Below, piece by piece: positions 57,845 to 64,000 of a stretch of DNA of 64,000 nucleotides (the first letter of the stretch is position 1; each line of letters starts with the position of its first letter). This DNA is from Utricularia gibba. Taxonomy: Eukaryota; Streptophyta; Magnoliopsida; Lamiales; Lentibulariaceae. Below the pieces are notes generated by a model, which had not been told where the DNA came from, ran no database searches, and saw only the letters and a program-made list of their open reading frames with translations. Position numbers and translations under genes: made by a program. Where the stretch lies: positions 2,728,001 through 2,792,000 of the forward strand of contig CM007992.1 in the NCBI GenBank assembly GCA_002189035.1, written 5' to 3'.

Positions 57845-58135
57845 CAGCATCTTTACCTATTTTCAGAAATGCTGATGTGGCATTTCTCAAAACGGGATAA
57901 ATATTTTCAGAAATGAATAAATTTGTTTCTCATTTTTTTAGGAAACAAAAATAAGAAAACCTTGTTTCTTTCCATAAACTATTTGAAATATAGTTTAGAA
58001 TCTTTATTTTAATATTATTTTAAAATTACGACTTTCAAAAATGAATAAAAATATAAATAAAACTTAATAAAATAAACTTAATAACTTAATTTCTGGAAAT
58101 ACCATGTGAGCATTTCCAGAATTTGGTAAATATTC
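57845..58135. repeat. Left long inverted arm
   Basis: About 290 bp, inverse of 59480-59772. Reads AGCATCTTTACC at its outer end. Confidence 0.65.
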
Positions 58136-58835
58136 TCTTAGCTACAACCTCTAAAGCATGAATAATGAGTGTACGGTCCTCTGAACAACCTCATTGTTGC
58201 TACCCACTACTTCTTCCCTTTGTAAAAGGAGACCGTTCTTCCAAGGCGGCCTTCTTGAGAGTTGGCACTATTGAAATCCATTTCCTATCAATTACATTAG
58301 TATCATGGCCTACAAAAATAAACAAAAATATCTGTAGTGATAATTCCAAAGAAGAGCTCAGTGGAGGACTGGCCAATCTCACACATAGTGCCAAACGCTA
58401 CGAGGGTTTGAAGACTTAGACTATTTCTACAAGGATTTTCGTAACATTAGATGGCTTAGAGGTGATTTTGAGGAGAGTATAGAAAAAGACAAAGATTGAC
58501 AAGATGGGACTTCTTCTTTTTTGGCATACCTCTGTATCCTTATTTTTGTCAACGACTACATATTCCTCTATTTTAATAAAAGTAGTTGACTCTCAACAAA
58601 CAATATTGGAGTAGAAGAAGTTGTAGTTTTAGGACCTAATAAGGTGGTAAATATAAAAATGCATACCTGATTAGATAATGGGGGAAACTCCTTTCCCCTT
58701 GGGTTTCTTAGATTCTTTTGGATCGATATTTGAAATACAAACTTCTTGGAAAGTTTAAACCTCCTTGGGTGTTTGCATCCTAGTGTACTTACCAACTTTT
58801 TGCTCCTCGCATATTGAGTTATGTCCTCTGAACAT

Positions 58836-58980
58836 CACATTAGATGATATAAAAGAGTAACTTTATATCACATTGATTATAGTTGTATCTTGGATATACA
58901 AGGCGGCAACCTATTGTGAATACTAGGGGCAATCTAATATGATTAATCACATTAGATGATATACAAAAGTGACTTTATAT
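58836..58980. repeat. ~110-bp-spaced direct repeat
   Basis: CACATTAGATGATATAAAAG...CTTTATAT at about 58836-58868 recurs as CACATTAGATGATATACAAA...CTTTATAT at about 58947-58980, within the interior of the long-inverted-repeat element. Confidence 0.6.
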
Positions 58981-59199
58981 TACAACTATGTTCTAATATG
59001 ATTATAGAATATAGTTAGTATTTGCAAGTGTGACTTGAGTTTGATCCTTTTGAGTGGCTCCCAAGTTGATGCTCTAGACCACCATTTTGAGAATAGAGTG
59101 GATCGCATGGTAGATGACTCTCCTCTGGTTTGGCGATGGCATGGTCCATGTTCGCTAGTGGCCAACTTCAACTAGCATCCTGATGCTTGATGTTGGATT

Positions 59200-59330
59200 C
59201 ATCACATAGGAACTCAATGGGGGACATGTAGATTCCCATGCCAAATGTTATGAGGCTTTGATATTCTTCAATGTTTTTGATGATAACATTCTCAATTTAG
59301 TGACAAATTTGCAAAAAGCAATAAGAAGAC
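59200..59330 (-). other. Possible LTR-retroelement primer-binding site remnant
   Basis: On the minus strand near 59250-59265, ATATCAAAGCCT resembles TGGTATCAGAGCC (initiator-Met primer-binding site). Coding-like but stop-ridden sequence on the minus strand (58986-59171 region) could be a gag remnant. Weak evidence. Confidence 0.3.
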
Positions 59331-59479
59331 AAATACGTAGTAAATTGAAAAAAAAAGAGAAAAATCCAGAGAGCTACACAAAGAAAAACTTCAATGAGGA
59401 TCTCAAGGAAAAAGAAGGGATTTTATAAAGAAAACTAAAATCCTAATGAGGGGAACTCAGCCACCTTTAGAGGAATGCT

Positions 59480-59772
59480 TTTCCTCTAAAATCATCTTTA
59501 TCAATATCTAAAAATGCTAATATGATATTTTCGAAAATTGAGTTATTAATTTTTTTTATTAATTTTTTTTACATTTTTATTTATTTCCAAAAATCATAAT
59601 ATTAAAATAAACATTACAAATATATTTTAAATCATTTTCCAAAAGGAAACGGGGCTTTCTCATTTCTGTTTATGAAAGAAATGAGAAACAACTTTACTCC
59701 TTTCCAAAAACATTTACCCCATTTTTGAAAATATCATATCAACATTTTTAAAAATAAGTAAAGATGCTCTAA
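59480..59772. repeat. Right long inverted arm
   Basis: Inverse of 57845-58135. Its outer end on the plus strand reads AGTAAAGATGCTC. Confidence 0.65.
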
Positions 59773-59775
59773 GTT

Positions 59776-61578
59776 GGTATGTTCATTAAAAAGTTCACTA
59801 GAAAGACTACCTTCTCTTAGACTTCCATGTGGTATGTGCACCTGTATAAAGTTACTTGACAAAGCAAGCGCCTTAGGATGACTAGAATTCATAGAGAACA
59901 TTGGGTATGTATTTGTGTTAGACCTATTTCATTGGCAAAATGTCCGAGTTTGATATCATATTTATCATTTAGCTATATTTATATTTATGCCTTTATAAAA
60001 TATCTGAAGTTCAAAAATAAATTAATTTTTAAACTTCATTTAATATTTTCAGTTATTATTTTTTCTAATTTTAAACTATATTATATGCTATGAACTAAAT
60101 TTTTTTTTTGAAATTTATTTTTAATTATTATAATGAAGTTTAAATATATTTGAAACAATATATATTTTTTCAGAAATATATTTTCAAATATTTATAACAT
60201 AAATTAACAGTATTTCAAAATAATATATGTTTTTACAGTATTATATCTAATATTATAACAAAAATTAGTAATATTTCAAACTTTAATAATCCTATTATTG
60301 TGTTTGAATAAATTAAAAATTTTGAAATATTTTATAAAATTAAATATAAATTTTTTAACATAATACAATATTATTAAATACAAATTTTAATTAATAAAAC
60401 AAAATAAATGAGTGTAAATCATTTTTAAAATAAATGTAACATTTTTCAAAATATATTTTTAATATATATTTAAATGTATTAATTTCATATAAAATAAATT
60501 TTTGTTTTTTGGAAATAATAAAATAAATATTTTTATTATTTATAAAATATAAGTATATAATTTTTAAAATGAGAAGTAATATATGTTGCAAATTAAATAG
60601 TTAATTTATATATTTTTTAAAACAATTGAGGTATTTTTACAATATGCATATATGAGTTAAAGTATATCATAAATATTTTTACAAACTCAATCAGTTTTCC
60701 AATGATATGAGTCTGACATAAATAAATGGCAAATTTAGCTAGGTTTCTCCTTATCTAAGAGAAGAAGTCATCATCTACTGATTTAATAATACAATATCCC
60801 CTTCACTTCTTGTAGGGGAGATGGAAATATCTCACATATCCTTATGGGTGAGTTTTTACACTCATCAAGGCAAATCTTCCCTAATAGTTTTAGGGATGGA
60901 ACAAAATATTATTATATATGTAAATAATTTAAATTTTAAAAATATAAATTAATCAATATATATATAGTTATTTATTTATTTATATAAATCCATTTTTTGT
61001 ATCATTACTATTTCCAATCTACCAAACATAAAAATTATTTAAATCTAATTAAACATAAACCTATCAAATATCTCAAATAATTCTAACCCAGTTTATTCCT
61101 AGACTAATTACCAAACTGGCCCTTAAAGATTATTCATAACAAAAACAAATCAATGAAGAATTATAATACCAATCTTATTTAAAAATCAATTATGTCAAAT
61201 GTTAAAATAATAAAAATTACGTAAGCATAGTTAAAAAATAAAGATCAATTATATTCGATATTCAAAAAATAGAGATAAAAAATGTATAAAATTTAAAACT
61301 TTGGTACGTCCAATACGTCAAAATTTTGAAGATTTGCAATTCGTATTAAATTATAGGAATTTATCTTATTACGTTAAGCAGTATGGATTTTTGGCACAAC
61401 TAGCTCACACTCAAATCTCCTTCCAACAAGTAGCAGAAGGCCACGGAAAGCGAATGCAGTGGACAGCTTCCAGCACAGCTGTGGCTACTGCTCTTTGGGT
61501 TATTTGGCTTCAGAGAAGCGTGGAGGAGGAAAGGGGCCGGCCTTCTTATCATTGGAAAGAAGGACAGCGTGAGTGTGT
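59776..61578. other. AT-rich intergenic
   Basis: Extremely AT-rich with simple TA, ATT and TTTA tracts. No gene or element ends recognised. From about 61380 the sequence is likely the 3' UTR of the SYT5-like gene. Plus-strand ORFs at 61301-61834 are antisense to it. Confidence 0.5.
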
Positions 61579-63968
61579 TCATTCTTTGATGATGGTTTGT
61601 GGCGTCCACTTGAGATGCAAGTTCAAGATTGCAGATTCCGTTCCATCCACCCGAAAAACGTCGGTGAATTCTCCCTCCAGTATCGCCCGAGTTAGCGTCA
61701 TCGTGCAGCGCCCCATCTTGTCCTGGTTCCGGCACCATCTCTCCCAGTCAGTCTCACGGCATCATTTTCTTAAACAGAAGGTCTTTCTTTACAGGTTACC
61801 TGTCCGAAGGTGTCGTGGTCGAAGACATCCATGATCAGCAGCTCATGCAGCCCATCCTCCACTACGAAGTCAAACGTCTGATTCCACACAGGGTTCAGCG
61901 TGTCGTTCAGTACCTGCGTGGACACAGTTTTTGATCGATCGACTTTCAGAGGCATCTAGTGAGGATTCTGAGGAGTACCCTTGTCTTGTGCTTCTGCTCC
62001 GACTTCTTCATCAGCAGAACTACAAACGGGTCGGATTTACCCATAACATCAACGCTGGGTAACCCTTCCGCTGATATAACGTTCACAGAGAGAACCCCTC
62101 TGATTATGGCGTCCTTCTTCATTCTTGAACCGCATTTGCTGGTGTGTTTTAGCGTTTTCTCCAATGTCGTTAGTCTGAAGTCAGGATCAAATGGGTTCAT
62201 CAACAGGCTCTCAGTGCCGTGAGGGAAGTACAAGAGCTCTAAGTGAACCTACACCATTAGAGATTCACATGTGATCCAGCATACAAATGCGCATCGGAAT
62301 TTGAATGGTATGGGTTGACATCATACCCTTTTTTTCTAACAGTATAAGGTTCTAAGTTGAAGTGTGTAACCTGACCACGGTTCCTGGTGTCGCGCTGGAT
62401 GTCCAAATCCTTGACAAGCTTTAACCACACATCCTTAACTTTACCATGCTCGAGTTCACACAACGGTATCTGGGCGCAGCCGATTAGTTCAGCGGCCTGA
62501 ATGCCTTCATCGTCATATATCTTGATAGTCAAGCGTTGGGTGGATGCATCCTCCACTTCGAACTCGTAGTGCTCGTTCCATATTGGGTTTATTTGATTGT
62601 CCTAAAAACGATGAGCTGTTAGAAGCTCTACTGTGCTGAAAAAAAGAAGAAGAATGCGTACGATGGTTTTACTAGTCTTCATCCTGGCCGGCAGCGGACG
62701 CACATAGAGCTTCGCGAAGGGATCGGATTTGCCTATCAGATCTTTGTTTGTGAGCTCCTTTGCTTCTATTAGCTTCACCTCCAGAGTCCCTTCGACCTTC
62801 ATCTCCAAGTAACTGCATCATTATAAAAGCTCCAAAGTTGACAATAGAAGAACACACATGTTTTACTACAAGTTCAAGATCAAATATATGAAATAAACCT
62901 ATAATCTCCTGGGATGATGGGAATGACCGTACGCGCAGGCCACGTGATGGAGTCCTCAATGGCATCATGTATCGTTTCCTGTTTGAGCCGCCATTTCAAT
63001 GGTCATTGAGAAGATAAGATAAGGTGTAGCATACCTCAAGAGCATTTGATATTCCTGGAATTGATGAGATGTCACCACCCACCACCTTGAGGGTGAAACC
63101 AAATTTTCTCTGAGTTTAGGAGAGCATTTGAGAAGTTAGAGATTTTCGAGACCATGAGTTCAAATAGAGTGCTGCATTGCATGTTTTAGAAATTTAGGAT
63201 CGAATGCAAGTGCAAAAATGAACACTTCTAAACCGATTACTGCTAACCAACAAAATGTTTAGGTTTAGATATTGGATGACATGAGTGAATGCAACTTGCC
63301 TTTTCCTTCAGGGAAAAACAAATAGCTCCAAAACATGGGATCTCATTAACCAGTGGCTTCAAAATTACTCTAAAAACTCCAGTGAAACCGATGTTCTTCA
63401 CCTGAAGCACATCATAATTCAACCTTTTTACTCCATATGACAGAGTGGCTGTCACATATGCGAGGCGATCGCTTACCTGAATAGGAAGTGACACACCGAC
63501 TCTGGTCTTAATATCCAAAACGATCTTGGTATTTCCATCCCACTGCATGTCTAGTTCCATTATTATCTCTTTCGGATCGCTTTCAAGAACGCAAACTCCT
63601 GGTCCAAGCCAAAATATACGCTCTAAATACCAATCCGTTCAATTACGAGGGCCAAGTCTTAATAAAAAAAGAACATGCAAATAGGAGGATACAAAGACAA
63701 CCTGTGAACTGAGGTGCCACCGTACCCAAAGTCAAGGTGGAGAATTTCAAAGAATCCAAAATTGCTGGTTTGTATTGCGCCAGGATTGGCTCTACGGACT
63801 CTCTTATCAACTGGGACGCTGCCTATGAAACCCCGAATACAAGTTCCAAACTTGCCGATAAACATCCGTGCATTTTGCAGTTGTTTCGGGTGAAGAAATA
63901 TCATACTAGGAACCTACCTCATCCACGTAAGGCCATATTTTGTCCAAGTGATGGTTTAGCCAATGCAA
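61579..63968 (-). CDS. SYT5: Plant synaptotagmin, SYT5-like (5' end beyond window)
   Basis: Eleven exons are visible on the minus strand with consistent phases: 63918-63968, 63702-63822, 63477-63598, 63300-63401, 63035-63109, 62899-62978, 62662-62812, 62371-62601, 61979-62248, 61800-61913, 61579-61722 (stop 61579-61581), giving 486 aa. The N-terminal membrane anchor (about 75 aa) lies beyond 64000. Full-length SYT5 is about 560 aa. These proteins anchor ER membranes and bind lipids at plasma-membrane contact sites (family knowledge). The SMP domain covers the first visible exons (MELDMQWDGN, LDIKTRVGVSLPIQ, GFTGVFRVILKPLV). C2A starts at GTLEVKLIEAKELTNKDLIG with KSDPFAKLYV. C2B has RGVLSVNVISAEGLPSVDVM, GKSDPFVVLLM and FDHDTFGQ. 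The intron after the fourth visible exon has a GC donor. Motifs appear intact. Confidence 0.9.
63110..63299 (-). other. GC-AG intron in the SYT5-like gene
   Basis: The exon ends GAAGGAAAAG and the intron begins GCAAGT, the classic GC-donor consensus (AAG|GCAAGT). It ends CTCAG before the exon reading RKFGFTLKVVGGD. No nearby GT preserves the frame (FSLKEK/RKFGF, as in family FSLRQKKKLDF). Confidence 0.8.
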
Positions 63969-64000
63969 CTGAAATGACACAAGAAAATATACACATGTCG

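Larger units (their letters stand above)
57843..59775. mobile_element. Element with ~290-bp terminal inverted repeats
   Basis: The left arm (about 57845-58135) and right arm (about 59480-59772) are inverted copies. Left reads AGCATCTTTACCTATTTTCA; the inverse of the right reads AGCATCTTTACTTATTTTTA. Both continue through ...TTGTTTCTCATTT, TTTTAATATTA and TTAATAACTTAATTT. Internal sequence (58140-59480) has no intact transposase. Long arms suggest a Mutator-like or foldback element. Exact ends and a target duplication were not settled: AAGTTTTAG at 57829-57837 versus AAGTTGGTA after 59770 is suggestive only. Confidence 0.65.

Noticed and set aside
57829-59780. 9-bp duplication AAGTTTTAG / AAGTTGGTA for the long-inverted-repeat element
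   Set aside because: Only about six of nine bases match and the arm start would be offset, so it is not offered as a true duplication.
61301-61834. 177-codon plus-strand ORF
   Set aside because: Antisense to the last SYT5-like exons; no recognisable motif.

Overview
The window is nuclear DNA of a flowering plant, most likely a eudicot. It has many-exon genes with short GT-AG introns, AT-rich intergenic DNA, several layers of nested plant transposons, and plant-only families: SHINE-type AP2/ERF, membrane-anchored MYB, PICKLE and plant synaptotagmin. No prokaryotic or organellar genes, tRNA, rRNA or CRISPR array were seen. Exon models were built by hand from splice signals, codon phase and remembered family sequences. 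No alignment was run.

Six host genes are supported. (1) 1964-4185 (+): GT47 exostosin-like glycosyltransferase, 5 exons, 626 aa. (2) 15481-16467 (-): SHN/WIN-type AP2/ERF cuticle regulator, 3 exons, 194 aa. (3) 25337-28373 (-): RNF14-type RWD-RING-IBR-RING E3 ubiquitin ligase, 7 exons, 574 aa. (4) 30703-31638 (-): MAMYB, intronless, 311 aa. (5) 45553-56324 (-): PICKLE-type CHD3 remodeler, 30 exons, 1379 aa. (6) 61579-63968 (-): SYT5-like synaptotagmin with 11 exons present, its 5' end lying beyond the window. They belong to unrelated pathways (cell wall, cuticle, ubiquitin, transcription, chromatin, membrane contact) and show no operon-like logic.

The rest is mostly transposon debris, layered region by region. 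At 5480-7920 a hAT-type element with a perfect 8-bp target duplication carries a solo LTR (6575-7886) with its own 5-bp duplication. At 8192-8671 a 480-bp hAT MITE contains four ~56-bp tandem repeats. A decayed BED-type hAT transposase lies at about 9070-10870. Copia gag/protease remnants (+) abut a copia integrase remnant (-) at 11870-13700. A Ty3/gypsy element (18935-23719) is inserted in the pol of a decayed copia element. The largest element is an 8.3-kb Mutator-like element (32067-40400) with an 11-bp target duplication. It carries a decayed MuDR transposase and a divergent plant-mobile-domain gene, and that gene is itself interrupted by an internally deleted Athila-like retroelement (35095-38400). 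Two decayed Myb/SANT-like ORFs sit at about 41.6-42.5 and 44.0-45.0 kb. A long-inverted-repeat element spans about 57.84-59.78 kb.

The best leads are the nested insertions dated by their target duplications, the MULE carrying a PMD gene, the amplified palindromes in its right arm, and two non-canonical GC-AG introns (in PICKLE and SYT5). No wholly new functional system is evident. The novelty is in transposon architecture.
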